Part shown: positions 9,097-17,753 of the stretch, one piece after another
Position numbering within the stretch: position 1 is the first letter of the stretch
Layout of the letters: every line of letters starts with the position of its first letter
From: Haladaptatus pallidirubidus
GTDB lineage: Archaea; Halobacteriota; Halobacteria; Halobacteriales; Haladaptataceae
Assembly: GCF_020700235.1 (NCBI RefSeq)
Contig: NZ_CP085301.1
Location: forward strand, 2,046,001-2,110,000
Direction: 5' to 3'
Length of the DNA: 64,000 nucleotides
Notes under the pieces: model-generated
Database searches by the model: none
The model's input: the letters and a program-made list of their open reading frames with translations, nothing else
What the model was told of the DNA's origin: nothing
Position numbers and translations under genes: made by a program

Positions 9097-10377
9097 ATGT
9101 CCGAGTCGATACGAGACCGCCTCTCTGACGTTCGGCGCGAGTTCCACCGGTATCCGGAGCCCGCGTGGTGCGAGTTCCACACGACCCACCGACTCGTCGA
9201 AGAGCTACGCGAAATCGGCGTCGACGAACTCGCCGTCGGAACCGAGGCATACGACAGCGACGACCGGATGGCCGTCCCCGAAGACGACGAAATCGAGCAG
9301 TGGTACGAACGAGCGCTCGAACGCGGTGCCGACCCCGACCTCCTCGATACAATGGCGGGCGGAAACACGGGTGTCGTCGCCGCCCTCGACAAGGGCTCCG
9401 GGCCGACGGTTGGTCTCCGAGTCGATATCGACGCCCTGTTCATCGAGGAATCGACGGCGGACGACCACGCGCCCGCGGCGGAAGGATTCCGGTCGGAGGG
9501 GGACGGGACGATGCACGCCTGCGGGCACGACACCCACATGACGTGGGGTCTCGCTGTCCTCGAAGCCATTGAGGAGAGCGATTTCGAGGGGGAACTCGTC
9601 GTCTTCTTCCAACCCGCCGAGGAGGTGTCGGGCGGCGGTCATCCGATGGCCGAGAGCAGGTTCGCCGACGACCTCGACTACCTCTTCGCCGTCCACGTCG
9701 GTCTCGACCACCCGACGGGCAAGGTCGTCGCCGGTATCGAGCGACCGCTCGCCATGTGCCACGTCGATGTGACGTTCGAAGGAACGTCCGCACACGCGGG
9801 CAAAGCGCCCGAAGAGGGAGATAACGCGATGCAAGCGCTCGGAACCGCAATCCAGAACGCTTACGCCATCCCGCGCCACTCGGAGGGGATGACCCGCGTG
9901 AACCTCGGGAGGGCGGAAGCGGGCACCGCGAGCAACGTCATCGCCGAGCGCGCGCACGTCGCGGCGGAGGCGCGCGGCGAGACGACCGAGCTGAAGGAGT
10001 ACATGAAATCCCGCCTCACGAGAACGCTCGAATCGGCCGCCGAGATGCACGGCTGCGACGTAGATATTGACGTCGTGAGCGAATCGCCGCGCGCCGACAG
10101 CGACGCCGAACTCGCCGAAATCGTCGCGGACGCGGCCCACGATACCCACGGCGTGAACTCGGTCGTCCCGGCGGCTGATTTCGGAGCCAGCGAAGACGCG
10201 ACGTTCCTGATGGAGCGAGTGCAGGAAGGGGGCGGTTTGGCGACGTACCTCATCGTCGGCACCGACCACCCGACGAGCCACCACACCCCGACATTCGACG
10301 TGGACGAACGAAGCCTCGGTATCGGCGTCGAGGTTCTACGGAAGTCGATACTCGCCGTCGCGGCGGACGACCCATGA
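9097..10377 (+). CDS. M20 family amidohydrolase, AbgA-like
   Basis: A 426-residue zinc amidohydrolase. Metal and active-site motifs are 'MHACGHDTHMTWG', 'VFFQPAEEVSGGG', 'AVHVGLDHPTG' and 'HHTPTFDVDE'. The N-terminal insert ('EFHRYPEPAWCEFHTT', then 'ADPDLLDTMAGGNTGVVA') places it with p-aminobenzoyl-glutamate hydrolase subunit A (AbgA) within M20. The ATG at 9097 is chosen because a TTTACAATTAAG box lies 27-30 bases upstream, giving a leaderless start. Its stop overlaps the next start (ATGA). In this setting it may deacetylate N-acetyl-diaminobutyrate, the job of the unrelated AstE-type DoeB/EutE in bacteria; that is inference. Confidence 0.88.
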   Translation: MSESIRDRLSDVRREFHRYPEPAWCEFHTTHRLVEELREIGVDELAVGTEAYDSDDRMAVPEDDEIEQWYERALERGADPDLLDTMAGGNTGVVAALDKGSGPTVGLRVDIDALFIEESTADDHAPAAEGFRSEGDGTMHACGHDTHMTWGLAVLEAIEESDFEGELVVFFQPAEEVSGGGHPMAESRFADDLDYLFAVHVGLDHPTGKVVAGIERPLAMCHVDVTFEGTSAHAGKAPEEGDNAMQALGTAIQNAYAIPRHSEGMTRVNLGRAEAGTASNVIAERAHVAAEARGETTELKEYMKSRLTRTLESAAEMHGCDVDIDVVSESPRADSDAELAEIVADAAHDTHGVNSVVPAADFGASEDATFLMERVQEGGGLATYLIVGTDHPTSHHTPTFDVDERSLGIGVEVLRKSILAVAADDP

Positions 10378-11633
10378 GTTCCGAGCGACCGAACGACGGG
10401 GTGCCGACCGCGGAGGAGGTCGTCGCGCTCGCCAACGTGGAAGACGCCCAAACCCGACTTGAAGGGGTGGTGCACCGAACGCCGCTCGACCGCTCGACGA
10501 CGTTCGCGGAACGGAGCGGGGCGGCGTCGGTGGGACTCAAACTGGAGAACATGCAGCGAACCGGCTCGTTCAAAATCCGCGGCGCGTACAACGCGATGTC
10601 CCAACTTTCGTCGGTGGAGCGCGGCGTCGTCGCGTCGAGCGCGGGCAACCACGCACAGGGGGTCGCCCTCGCGGGGCAGTTGCTCGACATCGAAACGACC
10701 GTCGTCGTTCCTGAGGTGACCCCCTCGGCGAAGCGAGAAGCGACTCGCGGCTACGGTGCCGAGGTCGTCGTCGAGGGCGACACTTACGAGCGCTCCTACG
10801 AGTACGCCCTCGACCTCGCCGACGAGAAGGGACTGTCGTTCGTTCACCCGTTCGACGACGAGGAGATTATCGCGGGACAGGGAACCGTCGGCATCGAACT
10901 GCTCAAACAGTATCCCGAACTGGATACCGTTCTCGTCTCCATCGGCGGCGGTGGGCTGATTTCCGGTATCGCGACCGTACTCAAGGCTCACGACCCGGAC
11001 ATCCGCGTTGTCGGCGTCCAACCCGAGGGGGCATTCCACGCCAAGCCATCGCTCGAACGCGGTGAAATCCACGAGCTACCGGACGTGGACACCGTCGCGG
11101 AGGGCATCGCCGATGCGCGCCTGTTGGAGAAGACCTTCGCCGTGGTCAGCGAGCGCGTGGACGACGTGGTCAGCGTCAGCGACCGGGAGATGAGCGTCGC
11201 CGTGACGCTCCTCGCCGAACGCGCAAAGAGCGTCGCGGAGACCGCGGGCGCAGCGCCGCTCGCGGCGCTGCTCTCCGGCGCGGTGGATGCGGAAGGCGAA
11301 CACGTCGCCGTCGTCGTCTCCGGGGGGAACGTGAACCTCGCGGAGCACGCCGAACTCACGCGAACCGGGCGGATGGAGCTCGGGCGGTACGCCGAGGCGC
11401 GCCTCGGCGTCGCCGACTGGCCGACCGGTCTCGATTCCCTTACGGCGACGGTCGAGCGTCACGGCGCGGAACTCGACGTGTTGGAGCGCGCGCGACGAAC
11501 CGCCGCAGACGACCCGAATCGGACGCCCGTCACCGTCGGCGTGGCGGGTAGCGGGCCCGAGCATATTTCGGACGTGATGGACGCCCTGGACGGGCAAGAC
11601 GGAATCGCGGTCGAAGATGACACCCTCGATTGA
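10374..11633 (+). CDS. Threonine ammonia-lyase-like PLP enzyme (candidate EutB role)
   Basis: A 419-residue fold-type II PLP enzyme. 'QRTGSFKIRGAYNAM' near residue 60 carries the Schiff-base Lys, 'SSAGNHAQGVA' binds the cofactor phosphate region, and 'SIGGGGLISGIA' is the glycine loop. The last ~80 residues ('PVTVGVAGSGPEHISDVMDAL') look like an ACT-type regulatory domain, as in catabolic threonine dehydratases. The ATG overlaps the M20 stop by 4 bases, so translation is probably coupled. In bacterial hydroxyectoine use, EutB is a threonine-dehydratase-like enzyme, and a RidA protein 4 kb away would suit an enamine-releasing reaction. Ordinary threonine or serine deamination cannot be excluded. 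Confidence 0.85.
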   Translation: MSSERPNDGVPTAEEVVALANVEDAQTRLEGVVHRTPLDRSTTFAERSGAASVGLKLENMQRTGSFKIRGAYNAMSQLSSVERGVVASSAGNHAQGVALAGQLLDIETTVVVPEVTPSAKREATRGYGAEVVVEGDTYERSYEYALDLADEKGLSFVHPFDDEEIIAGQGTVGIELLKQYPELDTVLVSIGGGGLISGIATVLKAHDPDIRVVGVQPEGAFHAKPSLERGEIHELPDVDTVAEGIADARLLEKTFAVVSERVDDVVSVSDREMSVAVTLLAERAKSVAETAGAAPLAALLSGAVDAEGEHVAVVVSGGNVNLAEHAELTRTGRMELGRYAEARLGVADWPTGLDSLTATVERHGAELDVLERARRTAADDPNRTPVTVGVAGSGPEHISDVMDALDGQDGIAVEDDTLD

Positions 11634-11680
11634 ATCGTCTTCGAATTCGGTTTTCGCGGTCAAAACTCGTCGAAGGGCGT

Positions 11681-13021
11681 TCACGCCGCGTCGATAGCAT
11701 CGTTCAGAATGGAGATGCCGAGTTCGATTTCGCGCTCGGTCGAGTCCAGCGGCGGGAGCAGACGGATGGTTTTCTCGCCGCAACCGAGGGTGAGCATCCC
11801 GCGTTTCAGCGCCTCCTGAACGACCGCATCGCGCCGCTCCGCCGTATCGAATTCCACGGCGAGCATTAGCCCCTTTCCGCGCACGTCGTCCACTTTCGGG
11901 GACGCGCCGTCTCGGAGCAGTTCTTTGGCTTGCCGACCGCGTTCGGTCGCGTTGGCGAGTAAGTCGTGTTCCTCGATGGCTTCCAGCGTGAACACGCCCT
12001 GCATCGACGAGAGGAGGTCGCCGCCGCCGAACGTCGAGCCCAGGCGATTTTTCTCCGACGGGAAGACGTCCGAGCGAGAGATGGTCGCGCCGACGCGGAG
12101 GGCTTTCGCGCTGGCGATGACGTCGGGTTCGATGGGATAGTGGTCCGCCGCCCACATCTCGCCGGTTCGACCCACGCCGGACTGGATTTCGTCTACGACG
12201 AGTGGAATGTCGTACGTCTCGCAGACGTCGCCCACTTCGGCCATGAACTCGGTGCTCGGAAATCGATAACCTCCAACGCCTTGAATCGGCTCTATGACGA
12301 CGAACGCAACCTCCTCGGGGTTGACGTGGCCGCCCTCGGGTTGGAGCGCGCTCCGGAGTTGCGAACCGTCTCCCGTAAAAAATCCGCAGTCGCAGGTTTC
12401 GGCGGTGCCGTCGCGGTCGTCGCAGAACGGAACCGTGCGAACGCCGGCTATTTCGGGGTAGTGGCGCGTGTACACTTCGTTCGAACGAGTGACGGAAAGA
12501 GTGCCGAGCGTTCGGCCGTGAAAACTCCCGTCGAAGGTGTAGGAGTACTTGGCAGTCGGGTTACGGTCGTGGGTAATCTTCATCGCATTTTCCATCGCCT
12601 CGGCGCCCGAATTCGAGAGGAAGACGGTGTCCATTCCGTACTGGTCGGAGACATCGACGAGCTTCTCGACGAGGTGGCTCGACGCCGGAAAATCGGCTGT
12701 TTTCGGGGATTCCCCGGAGCCGAAGTACATGTCCTGCCCGGCGATTTTCATCGGTTCGACCAGCGAAAATTCGCGCAGTTTGGAGAGCAGTTTCTCGTTG
12801 TTGTATCCGAGCGGCGCCGCACCGATGTGACAGGTGAAATCGAGGAGGACGTTCCCGTCCACGTCGGAGACGAACGGACCGTCCGCGTCGCCTGTCACGT
12901 CCCAGACGAACTCGTGTGAAAACTCGCTCGGTGCCGCGTGTTCGTGATGAAAATCAATCCATTCTTGCGCATTTTCCCCGGGAAACGCGCCCACGTCGGG
13001 GTTTGCCGTGTCCCTATCCAT
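11681..13021 (-). CDS. Class III aminotransferase (lysine/ornithine/GABA-type)
   Basis: A 446-residue PLP-dependent omega-aminotransferase. 'FLSNSGAEAMENAMKI', 'SFHGRTLGTLSVT', 'LVVDEIQSGVGRTGEMWA' and 'ASAKALRVGATISR' (Schiff-base Lys) follow the class III order. The ATG at 13021 is preferred over an upstream TTG because a TTTTAATA box is centred 27 bases before it. In the ectoine setting it could transaminate 2,4-diaminobutyrate or a hydroxylated relative, as the second aminotransferase of the cluster. A GGCG rather than the common 'KGIGGG' after the Lys, and 'CDCGFFTGDG' near residue 210, are family variations. Confidence 0.85.
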   Translation of the reverse strand: MDRDTANPDVGAFPGENAQEWIDFHHEHAAPSEFSHEFVWDVTGDADGPFVSDVDGNVLLDFTCHIGAAPLGYNNEKLLSKLREFSLVEPMKIAGQDMYFGSGESPKTADFPASSHLVEKLVDVSDQYGMDTVFLSNSGAEAMENAMKITHDRNPTAKYSYTFDGSFHGRTLGTLSVTRSNEVYTRHYPEIAGVRTVPFCDDRDGTAETCDCGFFTGDGSQLRSALQPEGGHVNPEEVAFVVIEPIQGVGGYRFPSTEFMAEVGDVCETYDIPLVVDEIQSGVGRTGEMWAADHYPIEPDVIASAKALRVGATISRSDVFPSEKNRLGSTFGGGDLLSSMQGVFTLEAIEEHDLLANATERGRQAKELLRDGASPKVDDVRGKGLMLAVEFDTAERRDAVVQEALKRGMLTLGCGEKTIRLLPPLDSTEREIELGISILNDAIDAA

Positions 13022-13055
13022 ACACAAAGTTCGTATATACCGTTATTAAAACTTG
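13018..13055. promoter_or_regulatory. Promoter and candidate operator of the aminotransferase gene (minus strand)
   Basis: A TATA-like TTTTAATA (minus strand, centre about 13048) lies 27 bases before the ATG at 13021. The spacer is filled by the near-palindrome whose plus-strand reading is CCATACACAAAGTTCGTATA. The same sequence, with 4 changes in the middle, fills the equivalent spacer at 15252. A protein bound here would block the transcription start, which suggests repression. Confidence 0.55.
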
Positions 13056-13103
13056 TTGTCGATTCCGCGAGAGTAGGCAGCCGCCGGACAAACCGGCGGG
13101 TGG

Positions 13104-14744
13104 TCAGTCGTCGGCAGTCGGAGGTTGTTTGGGGGATTCCGGTTGATCCGTCGCGTCGGACGAACCGATGAGTTTAGTCTGATCCTGGAGCAACACGCGG
13201 CCGTACTCCGAGCTGAACTCCTTGATGAGTCCGAGCATCGCGGTGAAGCAGACAAAGGCGAACGGGGTACCCGTGATGATGGCCGCCTGCTGGAGCGTGT
13301 CGATGGCCCCCCCGCCGATCGTCATGAGGATGGCGGCGGTCATCCCCAGGACGACGCCCCAGAAGACCCGGTTGATGTTCGACGGATGGGCCTTCCCGCC
13401 GGTGGTCATCATCGATACCGCGAGCGTCGAGGAGTCCGCCGACGTGATGAAAAACGTCGTCACGAGCAACATGAATGCCAGCATGAACACCGTCCCGAAG
13501 GGGAACGCGCCGAAGAGGATGAAGCCGGAGGCCTCCGCGCCGGGCGGGGCGTCGGCCAGCACCTGGCTGAAGTCGGCGATACCGTTGTGCTGGGCCCAGA
13601 CCGCGGAGCCGCCGACGACGGTGAACCACGGAATGGTCGCCGCCGAGGTCGCGACGATTCCGGTGAACGCGACTTCGCGGACGGTCCGACCCTTCGAGAT
13701 GCGCGCGATGAACAGTCCGGCGAACGGCGACCACGAGAGCGCCCACGCCCAGTAGAACACCGTCCAACTGTTGGCCCACTCCGTTCCACCGTCGACACCC
13801 GCCCCGGTAAAGAGGCTCATCGAGACGAAGTCAGTGATCATCCCGCCGAGCGCCTGCGTCCCAAGCAGCATAAGGAATACCGACGGGCCGACGATGAACG
13901 TCGTGAGCAGCAGGAGTATAAACAGCACCATGTTGAAGTTCGAGAGTCGGCGGATACCGCGATCGACCCCAAGTACCATCGAGACGGTGAACAGCAGCGT
14001 CATCACCGTTACGACGACGATAACGCCGAGGTCGCCGAGGTTGATACCCCACTGGAAGTTGAGTCCGGAGATGAACTGGCTCCCAATGAACCCGAGCGAC
14101 GTCGCCACGCCCCCGATGGTCGCGAACACAGCGATGACGTCGATGATCTTCGCGAGCGGACCGTCAAGGTTGTCCTTGCCGAGAACCGGCGTGAGCGCCG
14201 AGGAGACCCTGAGCGGGACGTCGTCGTAGTTGTACGCGAAGTAACCAATGGCGATGCCCATGATGGTGAAGACGGCCAGTTGCGGGAGCGCCCAGTGGAA
14301 GAGCGTCTGCTGAACTGCGATGGTCATCGCCTCGGCCGACCGCGCCTGAACGTCGAACAGGGGCGAGGGGTTGTCGTAGTAGAACAACGCCTCCGTCGGA
14401 CCCCAGAAGACGACGCCGGCGGCGAACCCTGCCGAGTATAACATTGCGAAGAAGGAGAGGAAACTGTACTCCGGCGGTTCGTCGCCGAACTTGATCTTTC
14501 CCCACGGCCCGATGATCAGGAACAGCAGGAAGATGACGATGAGGAAGACGATGAGCAGCAGCGCCCAGTTGAGATACTGATTCATTATGCTGTTGGCGAT
14601 GCCGATTCCGTCCTGAACCGTGGTCGGGCTGATGAAGTACAGGACAATCAAACCGACCGTCAGGCCAGCGCCGAAAAGGAAAATGAACGGGTCGAGTTCC
14701 TCGCGGAAGCGACCGACCGCGCCCAAGTCGTCCGAACTACTCAC
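13104..14744 (-). CDS. BCCT family transporter (compatible-solute uptake)
   Basis: A 546-residue membrane protein with about 12 hydrophobic helices and the BCCT signature around 'FYWAWALSWSPFAGLFIARISKGRT' (quoted in part: Trp-rich helix then cytoplasmic Arg/Lys loop). BCCT carriers import betaine, choline, carnitine or ectoine with Na+ or H+. 'GWIKFG'-like and 'EYSFLSFFAMLYSAGFAAG' regions match the N-terminal half of OpuD/EctT-type members. Its place among ectoine-breakdown genes suggests that it feeds ectoine or hydroxyectoine to the pathway. The short charged C-terminal tail is not obviously an osmosensor domain. Confidence 0.9.
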   Translation of the reverse strand: MSSSDDLGAVGRFREELDPFIFLFGAGLTVGLIVLYFISPTTVQDGIGIANSIMNQYLNWALLLIVFLIVIFLLFLIIGPWGKIKFGDEPPEYSFLSFFAMLYSAGFAAGVVFWGPTEALFYYDNPSPLFDVQARSAEAMTIAVQQTLFHWALPQLAVFTIMGIAIGYFAYNYDDVPLRVSSALTPVLGKDNLDGPLAKIIDVIAVFATIGGVATSLGFIGSQFISGLNFQWGINLGDLGVIVVVTVMTLLFTVSMVLGVDRGIRRLSNFNMVLFILLLLTTFIVGPSVFLMLLGTQALGGMITDFVSMSLFTGAGVDGGTEWANSWTVFYWAWALSWSPFAGLFIARISKGRTVREVAFTGIVATSAATIPWFTVVGGSAVWAQHNGIADFSQVLADAPPGAEASGFILFGAFPFGTVFMLAFMLLVTTFFITSADSSTLAVSMMTTGGKAHPSNINRVFWGVVLGMTAAILMTIGGGAIDTLQQAAIITGTPFAFVCFTAMLGLIKEFSSEYGRVLLQDQTKLIGSSDATDQPESPKQPPTADD

Positions 14745-15239
14745 GTGCGATCACCTCGCTCGGGGTCGTGAACTGCCGACCGTTTCAGGGTGCGGTCGAC
14801 CGAGATGCTCCTCAGCCGGACTCCGAGTCGTTCTTCCGATGGTATCACGCTCCGTCCGAGCCGATTTCGTATGGTATTGTTCATGGAAGATTCCTCACAA
14901 ACCGTGCGGTTTGATGACGTACGTCAAGTCAGTCGTGAAATATCGTGATAAACGTTACGATTATTGAAACCAGCGGATACGATTTACGTTTACAGAATTG
15001 GTGTCGGACATTACCTGTGATCCTCTATTACAGTATGCATAAATTACATCTTCGTCGGTAAACTATCTATCGGGCAGTACGAAAACTTATCTCAGGAAGT
15101 TAGCGCAGTCGTTCTGAATCGACCGTAAACGATTGTCGAAATCCGTTTGTATCTCTCGCACGGTTGACGACGCCGATTCAGCGCGTCGGTCAATCGTGGT
15201 TTTCTGCTCGAACGATGGTCGATTTTGGAACTCCGCAAC
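14745..15239. other. Intergenic region between divergent transporter and 217-residue gene
   Basis: There is no convincing gene here. It should hold the transporter promoter on the minus strand. At about 15138 it contains AATCCGTTTGTATC, identical to a sequence upstream of the ectoine hydrolase gene. Confidence 0.55.
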
Positions 15240-15273
15240 CCTTAATCACGGCCATACACAAAATCTGTATATG
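15240..15273 (+). promoter_or_regulatory. Leaderless promoter with candidate operator
   Basis: A TATA-like CTTAATC is centred about 28 bases before the ATG at 15271. The spacer contains CCATACACAAAATCTGTATA, nearly the same as the sequence at 13018 in the aminotransferase promoter. The core is ATACACAAA-nnnn-GTATAT. Confidence 0.55.
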
Positions 15274-15924
15274 AGTGATCAGGCCGACGAAATTGACTCC
15301 CCGAATGAACTCGCCTACTCCGCCGACAGGGACCGAGGTATCCTCACGCCGAGCGATAGGGAGTACCTAATCGGACGGAAATCCGACTACACCGAACACT
15401 CGAAGAAACAGAAACGAAATCGAATCCGCCGACGCCTCCGCAACGCCATCCTCGACTTTACGATTCTCTTCGAGCATCTCGAAGGCCGCGACCGAGAAAC
15501 CGTCTTCAATCCCGACGACGACGCGCGAGACGCCTACACGCAGGGAATCACCGATATGCTCGCGTTCCTTCACCTCGGGACGATGGGCTACTACACACCG
15601 TTCAAGGACATGCTCGCACAGGGGGTCAACAAGGCAGAACAGGAGTTGGCCGGGTCGGACTACCGCATGGTAACCGTGGACTTCAACGTCGATCCCGTCG
15701 GACGAATCGACGTGGACGAGGTCATCGACAAACTCGAATTCGGTGACTTCGAGGAAGTTACCGACGAGGAACTCCGCGCGTTTGTCCGCCTTCTCGCCGA
15801 ATCCGACGATTTCTCCGCGACATCCATGCGTTCAGACATGAAAGAACAGATGAGCGAGTTCATCGAGAAGGTCAACGCAGCGACGGAGCAGCGAGACCAG
15901 CGAGTAGAGGAACTCAACGACTGA
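15271..15924 (+). CDS. Haloarchaeal protein of unknown function, possible local regulator
   Basis: A 217-residue acidic cytoplasmic protein. It contains 'LTPSDREYLIGRKSDYTEHSKKQKRNRIRRRLRNAILDFTILFEHLE', a segment I have the impression recurs in haloarchaeal proteins of unknown function (quoted here as its opening 'LTPSDREYL' and its basic centre 'RNRIRRRLRNAILDF'). The basic amphipathic centre could bind nucleic acid. The C-terminus is predicted to be helical and charged. The start is the ATG with a TATA box 28 bases upstream. Because its own promoter carries the operator-like repeat seen elsewhere in the cluster, it may be an autoregulated regulator; no classical HTH is evident. Confidence 0.75.
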   Translation: MSDQADEIDSPNELAYSADRDRGILTPSDREYLIGRKSDYTEHSKKQKRNRIRRRLRNAILDFTILFEHLEGRDRETVFNPDDDARDAYTQGITDMLAFLHLGTMGYYTPFKDMLAQGVNKAEQELAGSDYRMVTVDFNVDPVGRIDVDEVIDKLEFGDFEEVTDEELRAFVRLLAESDDFSATSMRSDMKEQMSEFIEKVNAATEQRDQRVEELND

Positions 15925-15937
15925 TTGTCGCCACTGA

Positions 15938-16327
15938 TCAGCCGAGGTACGCCACCGCGTCCATCTCGACGCGCACGTCCCCTGGTAGCCGCGCGACCTC
16001 AACACAAACTCTCGCAGGCGGGTCGCCGGGGAATCGTGCGCCGTAGGCGTCGTTAACCGCGTCGTAGTCGTCCAGTTCCGTCAGGTAGACGGTCACTTTG
16101 ACGACGTCGTCGAGTCCGTCGCCCCCCGCTTCGTCGACGACGGCGGCGACGTTGTCCAGCACTTGGTCGGTCTGGGCGTGGATGTCGCCCTCAACGTCGT
16201 CGCCAGTTTCGGGGTCGACGGGACCGTAACCAGAGACGTACAGCGTGTCTCCGGCGCGAACGCCTTGCGAATACGGATTGTCGTTGCGCGGTGCTTCGTC
16301 TGTCACGATTCGGTTGGTATTACTCAT
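15938..16327 (-). CDS. ridA: RidA family enamine/imine deaminase
   Basis: A 129-residue protein of the YjgF/YER057c/UK114 family at the usual length. 'AGDTLYVSGYGPVDPETG' near residue 25, 'VTVYLTELDDYDAVNDAYGARF' in the middle and 'PPARVCVEVARLPGDVRVEMDAVAY' near the end (with the substrate-binding Arg of 'ARVCVEVARLP') are family hallmarks. RidA hydrolyses reactive 2-aminoacrylate and related enamines released by PLP dehydratases. It lies next to a DABA-type aminotransferase and near a threonine-ammonia-lyase-like enzyme, which suggests it clears intermediates of hydroxyectoine breakdown. It follows the aminotransferase by 46 bases on the same strand. Confidence 0.92.
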   Translation of the reverse strand: MSNTNRIVTDEAPRNDNPYSQGVRAGDTLYVSGYGPVDPETGDDVEGDIHAQTDQVLDNVAAVVDEAGGDGLDDVVKVTVYLTELDDYDAVNDAYGARFPGDPPARVCVEVARLPGDVRVEMDAVAYLG

Positions 16328-16373
16328 AGTCGATTTTGGGTATGGTGGTCAGTATGGTAAGTCGGAATGCGGT

Positions 16374-17753
16374 TCAGGCGGTCTGCTGTTCGGCGGTCAC
16401 CTGCTGGATGGCCTCGACAATGACGTCCATCGCCGTCTCGGCCAGCTCCTCGGTGAGAACGAGCGGCGGGAGGAGTCGCAATACGTTCCCGTGTCGCCCG
16501 GCTTTCCAGACGAGGACGCCGCGTTCGTAACAGTACCGTTGGATGGCTTTGACAGTCTCTTTGTCCGGGCTCCCCTCTGCGTCAACGAACTCGGCACCGA
16601 TGAACAGCCCTTTTCCTCGAACCTCGCCGATTCTATCCGTTTCCATCGCGACGTCGCGCAGGCGGTTTCGGATGGACGTACCGAGTTCACGTCCGTGAGC
16701 GAGCAGGTCGTGGTCTTGAATGTATTCGATGGCTCGCGTGCCTGCACGCATCGCCACGACGTGCCCGCGGTACGTTCCTGCGTGGTCGCCCGGCCCCCAC
16801 GTGTCGAGATCTTCGTGGTACATCGTCGCCGAGAGCGGGAAGCCGACGCCGCCGAGCGCCTTGGCCGTCGTCATCGCGTCCGGAGTGACGTCGTACCACT
16901 CGCTCGCCCACCATTGGCCGGAGCGACCGAGCCCACTCTGTATCTCGTCGAAGACGAGGAGCACGTCGTTGTCGTCGGCGATTTCTCGCAGCCCCGCAAG
17001 GAAGCCCTCGGGCGGCGTGATAACGCCGCCCTCGCCCTGAATCGGTTCGACAAAGATACCCGCCGGGTTCGCCAGCCCGCCGTACGGGTCTTCGAGAATC
17101 GCTCGAACCTCTTCGAGCGCGCGATCGACAGCTTCCTCCGGCGTCTTGTCCTGCCCAAAGGGATGGGGATAGGGAGCGTGGACGACGTCCGAGAGGAGCG
17201 GCGTGTAGTGGCCCTTGAAGCCCTTGTTTCCGGTGAGGCTCATCGCACCGCTGGTCGCGCCGTGGTACGCACCGCGGAAGGCGATGAGACCGTCGCCGCC
17301 CGTGTTGTACTTGGCGAGCTTTATCGCCGCCTCGATGGCGTCGCTACCGGTCGGCCCGCCGAAGACAACCCGATTGTTTCCGCGAAGTTGTCCGGGGGCA
17401 ATCTCGTCGAGTTTTTCGATGAGTTCGAGACGCGCCTCGGTCGGAAAGTCGACGGTGTGAACGAGTTTATCCGCCTGTTCGTGCACCGCGTCGAGAACGT
17501 ACGGATTCGCGTGCCCGACGTTCAGTACGCCGATACCGGCAAACATGTCGATGTACGTGTTTCCGTCGGCGTCGCGAACCGTCGCACCCTTACCCGCTTC
17601 GAACGCAATCGGGATGTCCTCGGGGTAGGCGACAGCACTGCTATCGATTTCGCGTTGTTTTTCCAGTAATTCCCGCGTGTTCGGTCCGGGGACGGTATCG
17701 ACGTTCGGTGCATCCTCGTAGTGAAGTTGGTCGATCGGTGGCCCAGCCGTCAT
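16374..17753 (-). CDS. doeD: Diaminobutyrate-2-oxoglutarate aminotransferase-type enzyme
   Basis: A 459-residue class III aminotransferase. The N-terminus '[12 protein letters not shown]', then '[20 protein letters not shown]', '[19 protein letters not shown]' and '[18 protein letters not shown]' follow the DABA aminotransferase (Dat/EctB-like) branch rather than plain GabT. '[15 protein letters not shown]' carries the PLP Lys. A TTATAAATA box centred at about 17779 points to a leaderless start at 17753. It probably converts 2,4-diaminobutyrate and 2-oxoglutarate to aspartate semialdehyde and glutamate, the step after deacetylation in ectoine breakdown. It leads a two-gene unit with ridA. The symbol rests on context. 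Confidence 0.82.
   Translation of the reverse strand: MTAGPPIDQLHYEDAPNVDTVPGPNTRELLEKQREIDSSAVAYPEDIPIAFEAGKGATVRDADGNTYIDMFAGIGVLNVGHANPYVLDAVHEQADKLVHTVDFPTEARLELIEKLDEIAPGQLRGNNRVVFGGPTGSDAIEAAIKLAKYNTGGDGLIAFRGAYHGATSGAMSLTGNKGFKGHYTPLLSDVVHAPYPHPFGQDKTPEEAVDRALEEVRAILEDPYGGLANPAGIFVEPIQGEGGVITPPEGFLAGLREIADDNDVLLVFDEIQSGLGRSGQWWASEWYDVTPDAMTTAKALGGVGFPLSATMYHEDLDTWGPGDHAGTYRGHVVAMRAGTRAIEYIQDHDLLAHGRELGTSIRNRLRDVAMETDRIGEVRGKGLFIGAEFVDAEGSPDKETVKAIQRYCYERGVLVWKAGRHGNVLRLLPPLVLTEELAETAMDVIVEAIQQVTAEQQTA

Noticed and set aside
13125..14441. 438-codon plus-strand frame opposite the BCCT gene
   Set aside because: It is rich in Arg, Asp and His in the way of a shadow frame; the minus strand encodes clear membrane helices and BCCT motifs.
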